From Lachnospiraceae bacterium (GTDB lineage: Bacteria > Bacillota > Clostridia > Lachnospirales > Lachnospiraceae), in the NCBI GenBank assembly GCA_024698555.1, contig JAILRI010000046.1, positions 1 through 40,510 of the forward strand: 40,510 bases of DNA, read 5' to 3'. Every line of letters starts with the position of its first letter. The stretch's first letter is position 1. The position numbers and the translations under genes are program-made. Positions 7,435 through 16,849 of this stretch are shown piece by piece. A model generated the notes under the pieces. That model made no database searches and was not told where the DNA came from. It worked only from the letters and a program-made list of their open reading frames with translations.

Positions 7435-10278
7435 ATGGATTATAGCAGACAGGGTGTTATAAATAAACAAAAAGAAGTCCGCTCAACTACATCGCGGCTT
7501 ACCTCGAAAATATGGATCATGGTATTCAGGATATTGATGATAGTGGTTGTCGGAATAGGCGTATCGGGCGTAATGGCTGCATGGGGGCTGTTCAAAGGGC
7601 TGATCGACACATCTCCCACGGTACAGCTTCAGGCGTTTACGGATACCGGCTACAGCTCCACTTCATACTATGCTGACGGTGAAGTGGCACAGGTTTTTGC
7701 CGGAGTTGAGGCCAACCGCGTATACGCGACCATAGATGAGATCCCTCAGGTTGTTCAGCGCTGCTTTGTGGCGCTTGAGGACGAACGTTTTTACGAGCAC
7801 AACGGTATCGATGTAAGAGGTATTTTCCGTGCCGGATATTCGACTATATTTTCCGACAAGGATTTTGGCGCGAGCACCATAACGCAGCAGGTGCTTAAAA
7901 ATATAGTTTTTGGCGGAGGTAACGAGTCCAATAAGCTCGACAAGGTTAAACGTAAGATTCAGGAGCAGTTCCTTGCCATTCAGCTGGAAAATGTGCTTTC
8001 CAAGGATCAGATACTGGAGTACTATCTCAATTACGTCAACCTGGGCAACGGAGCGTATGGCGTAAAGACCGCGGCTGAGAGCTATTTCGGCAAGGATCTG
8101 TCGGAACTGACTTTATCCGAGGCATCTGTGCTGGCTCCTATCGCGCTTACTCCTACTTACCGCAATCCTATAAACTATCCCGAACAGAATGCCGAGAGGC
8201 GTAAGGCATGTCTGGATAACATGAAGAAGCTTGGGTGGTGTACTCAGGAGGAATACGACGAGGCGATCAATGATGATGTATATGCCCGTATAGCGGCCTA
8301 CAGCAGTGAAAAGAAGACTATTTCCCTGACCACTTTTTCATATTTTACAGATGAACTGGTAGAGCAGGTTATAGAGGATCTGCAGACAGAGCTGGGTTAC
8401 ACTTATGAACAGGCGCAGCATCTGTTATACTACGGCGGTATCAATATTTATACGACTCAGGATCCGGTGGCTCAGAGTATACTGGATAAATACTATACCG
8501 ATGAGTCCAATTTCCCTTCCTTTGGATTTACAAGTTCTGGCGGTTCGTGTTATGAACTTACCTACGCGCTTTCGGTATTTGATCCTGACGGCAATCCGAC
8601 CCATTATCAGCGCAATGATCTTCTGGAATATTTCGCCGATTATGTGGACAGTGACGGCCTTTATTATCATGAACACGGCGGAAAGAAGGGCATCAGTGAA
8701 CTGTGTCTGTCGGAAGAAGATATCTATTCCAAGATAGATGAATTCAGGGAGGCGCATGTCAAGCCAGGATATACATATATTGAAAGCAAGCATCTTACAC
8801 CGCAGCCGCAGTCATCCATGACTATTATCGAGCAGTCCACCGGAAAGGTGGTGGCTCTGTACGGAGGACGCGGCGAGAAGCAGGGGTCTCTTACACTGAA
8901 CAGGGCTACGAACGCAACCAGACAGGTTGGTTCGACCTTTAAGGTCCTTGCATCATTCCTGCCGGCCATAGATGGCGCGGGACTTACTCTTGCCTCGGTA
9001 CAGGACGATGTACAGTATTTCTATCCGGGTACCGGCAAAGAGGTTATAAACTGGTACGGCTCCAACAGCTTCCGTGGATTGCAGTCCATCAGAACGGGTA
9101 TATATAATTCGCTAAATATCGTGGCGGTAAAAACTCTGGAGCAGATAGGCGCGTCTCTGGGATTTGAATACCTGGAGAAGCTGGGATTCAGTACTCTGGT
9201 ACGCAGTAAAAAATCCGAGGACGGAACCGTATATTCGGATATCAACCTTGCGCTTGCTCTCGGCGGACTTACCAACGGCGTTACGAATATGGAACTGACC
9301 GCCGCTTATGCCGCGATCGCCAACGGCGGAGTATATAACAAGCCGATATTCTATACCAGGATAACTGATCATGACGGCAATGTCCTGATAGACAAAGAAA
9401 CAGAATCAAGGCAGGTCATGAAGACCTCTACAGCCTGGCTGCTCACCAGCGCCATGCTGGATACGACTACTATAGGAACAGCTTCCAGGCTGGCTTTCAG
9501 GAATTATAAGATGCCTGTAGCCGGTAAGACGGGAACGGCATCGAAGGATGTCGATCTGTGGTTTGTCGGTTATACGCCTTATTATACCGCTGCTATATGG
9601 ACGGGCTATGATAACAATTTTGATCAGCTGAACAAGAACTATCAGCAGAATATTTGGCGTAATGTCATGGAAGAGATCCATGAGACGAAGCAGCTGGAAT
9701 ATAAGACCTTTGAGAAACCTGACTCCATCGTTCAGGCATCCATATGTACCAAGTGCGGCAATCTGGCCGTGACCGGACTGTGCGACCAAGCGGAGGGCGG
9801 CTCTTGTGTTAAGACGGAGTATTTTGCAAAAGGTACGGTTCCCACTCAGAAATGTAACTGCCATATCAGAGTCAATATCTGCAAGAAATCCGGCAAGCTG
9901 GCAGGGGAATACTGTAAACCGAAGCATATCGTCAGCAAGGTGCTGCTCATAAAGAACGAGAAATATAAGATCAACCCCAAGACAGGTCAGTATTATGAGC
10001 CGTTGGAGGTGATCCCGACCTGGGATACTCCTTATGTATACCATCCCGATCAAATCTGTGATTATCATCTTCCAGACGGTAGTCATCGTGATGAGGATGG
10101 CAATATAGTACCGGATGATGAGGAAGACGGGCAGACAGACGGTGATGACAATACCGATACCGACGGGAAAGGTAAAGGAAAGGGCAAGGACAAAGAAAAA
10201 GATAAAGGGAACGCGGCAGGAGACGCAGATACTTCAGGAGGGGAAAACGAAGATGAGGGCGGTGAACCTCAGGGGTGA
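7435..10278 (+). CDS. Class A penicillin-binding protein (transglycosylase/transpeptidase, PBP1A family)
   Basis: TM anchor, GT51 motif EDERFYEHNGIDVRGI...GASTITQQVLKN, transpeptidase SxxK (QVGSTFKV), SLN (YNSLN) and KTGTA motifs; acidic/GK-rich C-terminal tail. ATG at 7435 preferred over the track start at 7420. Confidence 0.93.
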   Translation: MDYSRQGVINKQKEVRSTTSRLTSKIWIMVFRILMIVVVGIGVSGVMAAWGLFKGLIDTSPTVQLQAFTDTGYSSTSYYADGEVAQVFAGVEANRVYATIDEIPQVVQRCFVALEDERFYEHNGIDVRGIFRAGYSTIFSDKDFGASTITQQVLKNIVFGGGNESNKLDKVKRKIQEQFLAIQLENVLSKDQILEYYLNYVNLGNGAYGVKTAAESYFGKDLSELTLSEASVLAPIALTPTYRNPINYPEQNAERRKACLDNMKKLGWCTQEEYDEAINDDVYARIAAYSSEKKTISLTTFSYFTDELVEQVIEDLQTELGYTYEQAQHLLYYGGINIYTTQDPVAQSILDKYYTDESNFPSFGFTSSGGSCYELTYALSVFDPDGNPTHYQRNDLLEYFADYVDSDGLYYHEHGGKKGISELCLSEEDIYSKIDEFREAHVKPGYTYIESKHLTPQPQSSMTIIEQSTGKVVALYGGRGEKQGSLTLNRATNATRQVGSTFKVLASFLPAIDGAGLTLASVQDDVQYFYPGTGKEVINWYGSNSFRGLQSIRTGIYNSLNIVAVKTLEQIGASLGFEYLEKLGFSTLVRSKKSEDGTVYSDINLALALGGLTNGVTNMELTAAYAAIANGGVYNKPIFYTRITDHDGNVLIDKETESRQVMKTSTAWLLTSAMLDTTTIGTASRLAFRNYKMPVAGKTGTASKDVDLWFVGYTPYYTAAIWTGYDNNFDQLNKNYQQNIWRNVMEEIHETKQLEYKTFEKPDSIVQASICTKCGNLAVTGLCDQAEGGSCVKTEYFAKGTVPTQKCNCHIRVNICKKSGKLAGEYCKPKHIVSKVLLIKNEKYKINPKTGQYYEPLEVIPTWDTPYVYHPDQICDYHLPDGSHRDEDGNIVPDDEEDGQTDGDDNTDTDGKGKGKGKDKEKDKGNAAGDADTSGGENEDEGGEPQG

Positions 10279-10324
10279 TACCGGACGCTGTTCGTTTTTA
10301 TGGTCATGATAAAGGAGGGCATTT

Positions 10325-10528
10325 ATGGCTGTATATTTGGATGAAAATGAGGAATCGAAGCGCAGAAGTGAGCTGGAACAATATGATCGTGAGATCCAGG
10401 CAGGAATAGACGAATCCAACGTAAATGCCAGGGCTCGCAGGAAACAGCAGGATAAGTTGTTCCAGAAAGGATTGATAACGATGTTTGTTATCGTGTTTAT
10501 CGTGCTGGCCATCATGTGGGCAAGATAG
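10325..10528 (+). CDS. Small single-TM (tail-anchored) protein, 67 aa
   Basis: Good RBS (aaaggaggg); charged N-terminus and C-terminal helix GLITMFVIVFIVLAIMWAR; followed by a terminator. Confidence 0.65.
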   Translation: MAVYLDENEESKRRSELEQYDREIQAGIDESNVNARARRKQQDKLFQKGLITMFVIVFIVLAIMWAR

Positions 10529-10547
10529 TCCTGTTTTATGTAGGTAT

Positions 10548-10577
10548 CCCGGAAGCATAAGCCTTCCGGGTTTTTTT
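10548..10577 (+). terminator. Rho-independent terminator
   Basis: cccggaag / cttccggg stem followed by ttttttt. Confidence 0.85.
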
Positions 10578-10624
10578 ATGGATATATTACAATATCAGAA
10601 TTATAGTTGCCTTTTAGATACATA

Positions 10625-10653
10625 TTGACAAAAATCTTTGAATAATGTATAAT
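10625..10653 (+). promoter_or_regulatory. Consensus sigma-A promoter
   Basis: TTGACA (10625-10630), 17 nt, TATAAT (10648-10653). Confidence 0.75.
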
Positions 10654-10702
10654 TTTTGTATCTAATGTTACTAATAATTTGTGTTTCTTTGGGGATTGAT
10701 AT

Positions 10703-12760
10703 ATGAAGAAAATTTTAGTGGTTGACGATAACAGCGTCAGTCTTTCACTTGCCAAGAGCATGCTTTCCGATCTCTATCAGGTTTCAGCCGTTCTTTCGGG
10801 GGAACAGGCTTTGCGTTTTCTGGAAAAGAAAGAATGCGACCTGATACTTCTTGACATTAATATGCCGGAGATGTCCGGATTTGAAACTATCCGAGCCATT
10901 AAGGATAATGAGATCACCAAAGATATTCCGATCATTTTCCTTACAGCCGATAATGATCCTGAGACCGAGAAAAGATGCTTTGAAATGGGGGCTTTTGATT
11001 TTATTGTCAAACCTATTCAGAAAGCTACTTTACGGAGCAGGGTCGGACGCACGCTGGAGCTTTTGGAATTGCAGAGGAATCTGGAAGGACAGCTGATCGA
11101 AAAAACCAAGCAGATAGCCAGGATATCCCTCAAATCCATGATGATGATCGCCAACACTGTCGATAAAAAGGATCCTCTTGCTGCGCAGCATTCGACCAAT
11201 GTGGCCTGGTTTGCCGTTGAGATCGCCAAGAGAATGGGATGGGAGGGGGACGATCTTTATAATCTTCAGAACCTGGCTCTTATCCATGATATAGGAAATA
11301 TAGGCGTTCCCGATACTATTATTCGTAAGAACGGACCGCTTACCGACAGCGAGTATGATACCTTAAAGAAACATACCGCATACGGAAAGAATATCCTGCA
11401 GGATATGACTGTGATCCGTAAGGCAGCGGAAGTGGCAGAGACTCATCATGAACGTTTTGACGGCAGCGGATATCCCAATGGACTGGCCGGCGACCAGATC
11501 CCCATTGAATCCAGGATCATAGCTGTTGCCGATGCTTTTGACTCGATGACTTCGGATCGCGCTTTCCGCAAAAAGCTTGGAAAAGAAGAGATACTAAGGC
11601 AGTTCGAAGAGGGAAGAGGCACACAGTTTGACCCTGCCATGGCTGATATAGCGATATCTCTTGTTCGGGAAAATAAACTGGAACACAGTGAACAGGAGCT
11701 GGAACGGGAGTCTGATATCGCGCTTGAAAGCAGCAGACTGCTTCAAAAAGTGCTTTCCGAGTATACGCGTGAGATCAAGGCCGAAGCGGCCAGAGATCCG
11801 CTGACCGGTCTGTGGAACCGCAGTTATGCCATCGATGTGATCAATGATTACTTCCGGGATAAACGGCATTCCGGATGCTTCTTTATGATCGACATGGACG
11901 GGTTTAAGGGCATCAATGATACATATGGACATATAGTAGGCGACAATTGTATAGTCAAGCTGGCCAGGCTGCTGAAGAGCGTTATCAGGGAAGATGATGT
12001 GATATGCCGTATAGGCGGTGATGAGTTTATTATTTTCTTTGCCGGAACCAATTCACGTTCATTTGCGTCTTCTAAAGCCGAAGAGATAATTCTGGGACTT
12101 GAAAATGATCCTCTGCTTGAAAACGCGGAGATCAAGCCTTCGGTGTCTATCGGGATATCTCTTACTCCTACTGACGGTAACGATTTTGATACCTTGTACA
12201 ATAAAGCTGATAAAGCGTTGTATTACGTAAAGAATAACGGTAAACATAATTATCACTTTTACAGTGAAGATACCGCAAGCACGCGGCCGGGAACCAGAAA
12301 GGGAACCAATATCGATATTGCGTATCTGCGCCGTTTTCTTCAGGAACAGGATACAAATCCAGGTGCGTATCAGGTGGAATATGAAAGCTTTAAGAAAATA
12401 TACCGTTTCCTGGTACGCACACAGAAACGCACAGGAAAACCGGTGTTGATCCTTCTTATAACCTTATGCGGCGATGATGGTAATCTGCCGGATACCGATA
12501 AGCTGGAAAAGGCTTTTACGCGATTGAAAAAAGCTGTATCATCTGCGATCCGCAGTAATGATATCGGTACTACCTACAGTTCAAGCCAGTATATTGCTCT
12601 TTTGGTAGATTCGACACCTGAAAACGGATATATCGTGGCGGAACGTATAAGAAAGTCATTCGAGGAGGGGGGACCCTTGGATGTCAGGATGGAGTACGAT
12701 ATCGATGAGATAAGTGTTGATCTTGATAAAGTATCTGATGAGGGGAAAAGTGAACAATAA
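10703..12760 (+). CDS. Response regulator with REC, HD-GYP, GGDEF and an additional C-terminal degenerate GGDEF-like domain
   Basis: KILVVDDNSVSLSLAKSML...DLILLDINMPEMSG (REC); LALIHDIGNIGVPD...HHERFDGSGYPNGLAGDQIP (HD-GYP); RDPLTGLWNRSYA...CRIGGDEFIIFF (GGDEF). Confidence 0.92.
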   Translation: MKKILVVDDNSVSLSLAKSMLSDLYQVSAVLSGEQALRFLEKKECDLILLDINMPEMSGFETIRAIKDNEITKDIPIIFLTADNDPETEKRCFEMGAFDFIVKPIQKATLRSRVGRTLELLELQRNLEGQLIEKTKQIARISLKSMMMIANTVDKKDPLAAQHSTNVAWFAVEIAKRMGWEGDDLYNLQNLALIHDIGNIGVPDTIIRKNGPLTDSEYDTLKKHTAYGKNILQDMTVIRKAAEVAETHHERFDGSGYPNGLAGDQIPIESRIIAVADAFDSMTSDRAFRKKLGKEEILRQFEEGRGTQFDPAMADIAISLVRENKLEHSEQELERESDIALESSRLLQKVLSEYTREIKAEAARDPLTGLWNRSYAIDVINDYFRDKRHSGCFFMIDMDGFKGINDTYGHIVGDNCIVKLARLLKSVIREDDVICRIGGDEFIIFFAGTNSRSFASSKAEEIILGLENDPLLENAEIKPSVSIGISLTPTDGNDFDTLYNKADKALYYVKNNGKHNYHFYSEDTASTRPGTRKGTNIDIAYLRRFLQEQDTNPGAYQVEYESFKKIYRFLVRTQKRTGKPVLILLITLCGDDGNLPDTDKLEKAFTRLKKAVSSAIRSNDIGTTYSSSQYIALLVDSTPENGYIVAERIRKSFEEGGPLDVRMEYDIDEISVDLDKVSDEGKSEQ

Positions 12761-12771
12761 AGTCCGCTTAT

Positions 12772-13965
12772 ATGCCAATGGAAAAAGAATATTATATTAC
12801 AATGCTCGGAGAGTTTAAGATCTGCAGAGGTCAGAACGTGGTCACGACATCTGCAGGCCGTTCAGGTAAATCATGGAATCTTCTGGAGTACATTATTGCC
12901 AACAGGGCAAGACACCTGCCTCATAGCGAGCTCGAAGAATTGCTTTGGGATGAGGAAGACAGCGGTAATCCTGCAGGAGCGTTAAAGGTGCTTCTGCACA
13001 GAGCCAGAAAAAGTCTTGAGAGTATTCCGACAGATAACGGATCGAACCTGGTCGTACTGAAACATGGCGAGTATTATTGGAATGAAGATGTACAAACGGT
13101 GGTTGATGTTGATCTGTTTGTATGTGCCTACGAATCCTTTTTGAACGCAACCGATGAGAGTGAACGGCTTAACCGGCTGCAAACAGCCGTAGGGCTGTAT
13201 AAGGGAGATTTTCTGGCAAATAATAATGCTTCATGGGTGATCCCTCTCTCTTCGGGTTATCATAAAATGTATGTTAACGCGGTAAAAAAACTAGCCGATA
13301 TATATGCCGAAAATGCTGATTTTACGAGCGTAGTCAGTCTGTGCGAGGAAGCGGTGAGTATTGAGGGACAGGATGAGGAACTGTACTATCGGCTTATATA
13401 TGCTCTCTATATGTCAGGAAGGCAGGAAGAAGCGCTTGACAGATACAGACATGTAACTGATCTTTTTTACAGCCGTTTTGCCATAACTCCGTCTGACGAG
13501 CTTAAAGACCTGTATAAAACTATCATGAGGTCGACCCGTAAGATGGAGACGGATATAAATGTGATCAAGGATAACCTGACAGAGCATGGAGACGTAACAG
13601 GCGCCTTTGAATGCGAGTATGGAGTATTTAAGGATGTCTATCAGCTGGAGGCCAGAGCCTGTGCCAGAAACGGTGATTCCATTTACCTGTGTCTGGTCAC
13701 ACTGGAAGCGAAGACTGACGAGGAGATATCGCAAAAGAATATGAACCGGGCGATCCAGCACCTTGAACGAGCAATAAGCGAGACTCTGCGCAAGGGTGAT
13801 GTTTTTTCGCGATTTAGTGTCGTACAGTATGTTATTCTGCTTCCGGCTGCCGCGTATGAGAATGTTGTGTCTGTCTTGAAGCGGATCACATCCGCGTTTA
13901 ACCGTAAATATCTGAAGAAAGATATCAATGTGGTCTGGGCAATGCAGCCGATCGAACCGAAATAA
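12772..13965 (+). CDS. BTAD (SARP-like) transcriptional regulator with a C-terminal degenerate GGDEF-like domain
   Basis: N-terminal winged-helix YITMLGEFKICRGQNVV...SELEELLWDEE..GALKVLLHRARKSLE, then BTAD repeats VVSLCEEAVSIEGQDEELYYRLIYALYMSGRQEEALDRYRHV. Confidence 0.85.
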   Translation: MPMEKEYYITMLGEFKICRGQNVVTTSAGRSGKSWNLLEYIIANRARHLPHSELEELLWDEEDSGNPAGALKVLLHRARKSLESIPTDNGSNLVVLKHGEYYWNEDVQTVVDVDLFVCAYESFLNATDESERLNRLQTAVGLYKGDFLANNNASWVIPLSSGYHKMYVNAVKKLADIYAENADFTSVVSLCEEAVSIEGQDEELYYRLIYALYMSGRQEEALDRYRHVTDLFYSRFAITPSDELKDLYKTIMRSTRKMETDINVIKDNLTEHGDVTGAFECEYGVFKDVYQLEARACARNGDSIYLCLVTLEAKTDEEISQKNMNRAIQHLERAISETLRKGDVFSRFSVVQYVILLPAAAYENVVSVLKRITSAFNRKYLKKDINVVWAMQPIEPK

Positions 13966-13980
13966 TAAATGGACTAAAGT

Positions 13981-15030
13981 TTATTCGACAATGATGTCAA
14001 AGTCGTCTTTTTCGGTCACGTATCCGATGATCGCAGCATCAGTGTGAAGATTCAGGGCACTTAGGAGTGCATCTGCATCTTCCTGATCGACGCTGATGAG
14101 CAGACCGCCGGAAGTCTGCGGATCAAACATGGCATCCAGCATGGCTCTGTCTACCGCCGATCTTGTCATATAGTGATCACCGACATAATCCCTGTTCTTG
14201 TAAGCTCCTTCGGGTACAAATCCCATGGAGGCCATGAGCAGGGTATTTTTATGCATACAAAGATCTGCTTCCTTAATATGCAGAGTGGTATGACTGCCTG
14301 CGGCCATTTCATAAGCATGACCCATAAGTCCGAAGCCGGTTACGTCAGTACAGGAATGAACACGATACCTCACCATATCGTTCCTTGATGCTTTGTTCAA
14401 CGTACACATGGCATCGATCACGGTTTGAAGATCATGCTCGTCGAGCATGGATGCTTTGGAGGCAGTAGTAAGGATACCGACTCCGAGCGGCTTGGTGAGG
14501 ATCAGGACGTCTCCGGGTCTTGAGGAAGAATTTTTAAGGAAACGGTCAGGATGAACAAAACCGGTAACCGATAAGCCGTACTTGGGTGATTCATCATGGA
14601 TGGTATGGCCGCCGCAGACGGCAGCACCGGCTTCGCTGGCTTTATTGCAACCGCCGCGCAGGATATCATGTATGGAGGCTTCGTCCATATCCTTTGTGAC
14701 AGCCATGATATTGAGGGCAAGTTTTGGCTCGCCGCCCATGGCATATATATCGCTTAAGGCATTTGCGGCGGCAATCTGACCGAAAGTGAAAGGATCGTCC
14801 ACTATCGGCGGAAAAAAATCGAGTGTCTGAACCAGGGCTGTTTCGTCATTGATCTTATATACACAGGCATCGTCGCTGGTATCGAAACCGACCAGCAGAC
14901 CGGGAAGCTGTATGGTTTCCAGACCCTTAACGAGCTTTGAAAGAGTTCCCGCACCGACTTTGGCACCGCAACCGGCGCATTTTGCAAGCCGGGTGAGGCG
15001 TACATTACCGGTATTTGGCTTATCGGACAT
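13981..15030 (-). CDS. selD: Selenide, water dikinase (selenophosphate synthetase)
   Basis: LTRLAKCAGCGAKVGAGTL...VGFDTSDDACVYKI...VQTLDFFPPIVDDPFTFGQIAAANALSDIYAMGG are SelD hallmarks; the active-site position is Cys, not Sec. Start at MSDKPNTGN. Confidence 0.95.
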   Translation of the reverse strand: MSDKPNTGNVRLTRLAKCAGCGAKVGAGTLSKLVKGLETIQLPGLLVGFDTSDDACVYKINDETALVQTLDFFPPIVDDPFTFGQIAAANALSDIYAMGGEPKLALNIMAVTKDMDEASIHDILRGGCNKASEAGAAVCGGHTIHDESPKYGLSVTGFVHPDRFLKNSSSRPGDVLILTKPLGVGILTTASKASMLDEHDLQTVIDAMCTLNKASRNDMVRYRVHSCTDVTGFGLMGHAYEMAAGSHTTLHIKEADLCMHKNTLLMASMGFVPEGAYKNRDYVGDHYMTRSAVDRAMLDAMFDPQTSGGLLISVDQEDADALLSALNLHTDAAIIGYVTEKDDFDIIVE

Positions 15031-15112
15031 ATTAATTCTACGCTTTCTGTATATATGGTTTATGGTGCAAAATGAATCCAACGGACACTTCAGGTTTACG
15101 CCAGCATAATCC

Positions 15113-15403
15113 CTACCGGGTGTTTACAAATCGGATATCGGAAGCTGTTTCATGAGAACCGTCGGGCCGAAGAAGGACGATCTGCTCGATCTCTTCCGGG
15201 TGCGACAGTAAGTTTATCAAGCCTGTTTGTGCGTTTCCCGATACCGGATCAGGAGTATATTGAAATTCGGCACAGGTTCCGCAGGAGGAGCTTAAAAAAC
15301 GGGGAACGGGGCCTAAGCTCACATGGATGCCGTGGGTCTGCAGTTCCCTTGCAAAACGTACAGCCCCGAAATGTGAATAAAATGTAGCGATATAAGTATT
15401 CAT
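15113..15403 (-). CDS. DUF3343 domain protein (selenium-operon-associated small protein)
   Basis: MNTYIATFYSHFGAVRFARELQTHGIHVSLGPVPRFLSSSCGTCAEF; position between TusA/YedF-like and SelD genes. Confidence 0.75.
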   Translation of the reverse strand: MNTYIATFYSHFGAVRFARELQTHGIHVSLGPVPRFLSSSCGTCAEFQYTPDPVSGNAQTGLINLLSHPEEIEQIVLLRPDGSHETASDIRFVNTR

Positions 15404-15410
15404 AGAAACC

Positions 15411-15617
15411 TTACTTATCGAGAGAAAGAACAAAATCATCGTCTTTAACGGTACAGGATACCTTAAAGCCGTTATGTTCGCCAAAACGGGTGATATTCTC
15501 TACAGAAGTGCGGTTATCAACCATGATCTCGTAATGTGAATCATTAGATGTAATAGCATTTTTGATCATGATCACAGGTTCGGGGCATGAAAGCCCTCTG
15601 GCATCCAAAAAAGACAT
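15411..15617 (-). CDS. TusA/SirA-like domain protein, YedF N-terminal-type, 68 aa
   Basis: FLDARGLSCPEPVIMIKNAI (conserved CPxP); ends after one TusA-like domain. Confidence 0.85.
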   Translation of the reverse strand: MSFLDARGLSCPEPVIMIKNAITSNDSHYEIMVDNRTSVENITRFGEHNGFKVSCTVKDDDFVLSLDK

Positions 15618-15669
15618 AATAGAATCTCCTTTTAATTAATTATAAGTTGCAACAAAATATAATTATTGT

Positions 15670-16827
15670 TCAAGAGCTTGATTTTGCGTTTTTGTAAGTG
15701 TTGGATACAGCTATGACAGTAACTATTACCAGACCGATGATTACAGCAATCTTACCTGCGGTCGTTGCTCCTCCCAAGGAGATGTTATAAGCGGAATCAG
15801 GAAGTACCCCGGCAGCATCTGCAGCCGCAGTATCATTCAGAGTCTTGGAGGCTGCTGCGGAAGCCAGTCCGAAATTATGACTGAAAGCAGCTCCCGTGAT
15901 CAGGCCCAGAACCGTGACCGCGGAGTCTGAATTACCTTCACCTGCGAGGATAAGCTGCCTTAAGGGACAGCCACCGAGAAGCACACAGCAATAACCCACC
16001 AGCAGCATGCCGAGGAAATTCCATAAAATATCGAAATGAGCAACAACGTTGTACTGATTTGTTAAGCCTAAATTAAACTTACCGGTACATATATTAGCTA
16101 TTAACGCGGCGGCAAAGATGGAGACAAATCCGAGAATAAGCTTCTTTTCCCTGAACAGTATCAGATCTCTGATGCCTCCGACCATACACAGTCTGGTGTA
16201 CTGTGCCATACCGCCGACCAGAAGTCCGGCGATAAGTGATATTATAACCGCTGTATGTTTGGAACCGGGACCCGATTCGGAAAAAGCGATAAAAGCAGGT
16301 GCAGCGATGAGTAAAACGAGAGCGGCAACCTGAATAAAAGGAAATGCGATGCCGTCTGTAACAGGCTGCTTATAGGATCTTCCAAGGGAGAAGCCTTTAT
16401 TCAGGAAAAACACTCCTGCCAGTATTCCACAGACAAAACCGGCCAGACCGATCAGGGCATTCAGGTCTCCGGCAGCGAGTCTTAATATCATACGGAATGG
16501 ACAACCGAGGAATACCAGACAGCCGATCATCGCGAAAAAGCCGAGGACAAATCTGGTAAGAGGAGCCGAGCCGCCCTTGGGTCTGAATTCCTTTCTGATG
16601 AGAGAGAGAATAAATGATCCCAATACCAATCCTATGATCTCCGGCCTGATATACTGTACCGGAGCGGCAGAGTGGAGCTTCAAGGCACCGGCGGTGTCAC
16701 GTATGAAACAGGCGATGCAGAAGCCCATGTTGGCCGGATTCCCGAGCAGAACGAGCAAAACTGCTATAATGCCTGTGACCAGACCACATATGCAGATGAT
16801 TGGGAGTTCCTTTTTTGAGTTGTTCAT
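15670..16827 (-). CDS. yedE: YedE family putative selenium transporter
   Basis: Polytopic with GFCIACFIRDTAGALKLH, LGCPFRMILRLAAGD, RLCMVGGIRDLIL and GGCPLRQLILAGEGNSDSA motifs of the YeeE/YedE family. Confidence 0.9.
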   Translation of the reverse strand: MNNSKKELPIICICGLVTGIIAVLLVLLGNPANMGFCIACFIRDTAGALKLHSAAPVQYIRPEIIGLVLGSFILSLIRKEFRPKGGSAPLTRFVLGFFAMIGCLVFLGCPFRMILRLAAGDLNALIGLAGFVCGILAGVFFLNKGFSLGRSYKQPVTDGIAFPFIQVAALVLLIAAPAFIAFSESGPGSKHTAVIISLIAGLLVGGMAQYTRLCMVGGIRDLILFREKKLILGFVSIFAAALIANICTGKFNLGLTNQYNVVAHFDILWNFLGMLLVGYCCVLLGGCPLRQLILAGEGNSDSAVTVLGLITGAAFSHNFGLASAAASKTLNDTAAADAAGVLPDSAYNISLGGATTAGKIAVIIGLVIVTVIAVSNTYKNAKSSS

Positions 16828-16849
16828 ATATATTTCCTCATACTAAAAA

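Noticed and set aside
9406-10086. Minus-strand 226-aa ORF inside the PBP gene
   Set aside because: Shadow of a strongly supported transglycosylase/transpeptidase frame.
10120-10278. GK/DE-rich repeats as a tandem or CRISPR-like DNA repeat
   Set aside because: Codon-level low complexity inside the PBP tail; no regular repeat-spacer structure.
13981-15030. SelD as a selenoprotein with in-frame TGA
   Set aside because: The active-site position reads Cys (AKCAGCGAK) and the frame has no internal TGA.
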